Below, one piece after another: positions 63,541 through 64,000 of a stretch of DNA of 64,000 nt (its first letter is position 1; every line of letters starts with the position of its first letter). The position numbers and the translations under genes are program-made. The stretch is taken from assembly GCA_050180705.1 (NCBI GenBank), contig JBFXDX010000001.1, positions 434,001 to 498,000 of the forward strand, written 5' to 3'. This DNA comes from SB25 sp050180705 (GTDB lineage: Bacteria; Bacteroidota; Bacteroidia; Bacteroidales; Tenuifilaceae). Below the pieces are notes generated by a model. It searched no databases and was not told the DNA's origin. It saw nothing but the letters and a program-made list of their open reading frames with translations.

Positions 63541-64000
63541 GGTTATGTATTCAATTATAAAATAGCTATATGCTAGTAAATTTAAACGTTTTATAGTTAA
63601 CTATACTTGAATAAAACAGGTGCTTCATTAGGAATGGGTTAAAATTGTTACCACAAAAAACAAATTTTTATATAAAAATAACTTATTAATAATTAAAAGT
63701 AGCGTTTGACTGTAACATATGAGCATTTATAGTCTGTATTTTATTAATGAGAGTAAAAGGGTAAACTGTGATGAAAAGTTTATAAAGTGGCTCACAATAA
63801 ATATGCACACCTACTAAAACAGCAATAAGGTTGAACTCCTATTGTTAGTAGACTATGTTTTGCCATGATAATCGAACCTTACTTAAAATAAGATTTTAAA
63901 GCGGATGGGCATGCGATAGAGATACTATTTGGAAACTCTTTCAGGGTTAACCACTCTGAAAGGTTTTCTAAAGAGGCAAACTATAAAGTTATTAGACGAC
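63541..64000. other. Intergenic region at the window end
   Basis: 460 bases without a gene. It holds the second copy of the 28-base hairpin repeat (63940-63967), and upstream AT-rich sequence with no recognised signal. No partial gene was recognised at the edge. Confidence 0.6.
63940..63967 (+). repeat. 28-bp hairpin repeat, copy 2
   Basis: Same orientation and sequence as the copy at 61815-61842. It is followed by CTAAAGAGGCA, which resembles the CTAAAGAAGCA that follows copy 1 at a greater distance. Confidence 0.65.

Noticed and set aside
1..64000. tRNA, rRNA, CRISPR, phage or complete insertion sequence
   Set aside because: No cloverleaf-like, direct-repeat-spacer, integrase or transposase sequences were recognised by eye; a tRNA or Rfam scan was not possible.

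Overview
The window comes from a low-GC, strictly or facultatively anaerobic member of the Bacteroidota, most likely Bacteroidales. The evidence is the set of Bacteroidota-type families (DUF4301, DUF6252-like lipoproteins, C14 caspase/lectin proteins), several matches to the Bacteroidota promoter (-33 TTTG, -7 TAnnTTTG) upstream of genes, and anaerobic enzymes such as flavodiiron protein, acetate kinase, Fe-alcohol dehydrogenase and DmsABC-like and xanthine dehydrogenase-like molybdoenzymes. No rRNA, tRNA, CRISPR array or complete insertion sequence was seen.

Layout. 1-5.5 kb: the 5' part of acetate kinase, two secreted caspase-like proteins in tandem and a PAP2 phosphatase. 5.6-16.5 kb: Fe-alcohol dehydrogenase with a hybrid histidine kinase, a SpoIIE phosphatase, a large FAD/Fe-S dehydrogenase, a membrane-protein group ending in an M48 protease, and a CHASE hybrid kinase. 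16.5-25.5 kb: divergent sucD and malic enzyme, an AGCS symporter, an ABC-F ATPase, DUF2971 and mnmE. 25.6-31.4 kb: two long multi-PAS kinases. 31.5-39.3 kb: a molybdenum hydroxylase locus (two xanthine dehydrogenase-type subunits, YgfK, a MocA-like nucleotidyltransferase), which resembles the selenium-dependent molybdenum hydroxylase gene set. 39.3-49.5 kb: mostly minus-strand housekeeping and hypothetical genes (MBL hydrolase, prolyl oligopeptidase, cold-shock domain, LRR, DUF4301, two thioesterases, flavodiiron protein). 49.6-61.7 kb: GH13 amylase lipoprotein, phosphofructokinase, three SiaC-like phosphoproteins in a row, a DmsA plus fused DmsBC pair, a TolA-like repeat coiled-coil protein, and a gene split by a frameshift at a run of seven A. 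61.7-64 kb: three tandem lipoprotein paralogues, one broken, between two copies of a 28-bp hairpin repeat.

How the genes fit together. Central carbon metabolism (phosphofructokinase, malic enzyme, succinyl-CoA ligase, acetate kinase, alcohol dehydrogenase) indicates mixed-acid fermentation with anaerobic respiration through the molybdoenzymes. Signalling is dense: four sensor kinases, a SpoIIE phosphatase and three SiaC-like targets. The best candidates for something new are the A7 frameshift gene, the SiaC triplet without an adjacent kinase, the YgfK/Xdh/MocA locus, and the repeat-flanked lipoprotein cluster whose copies keep a nearly identical 138-bp 5' block.
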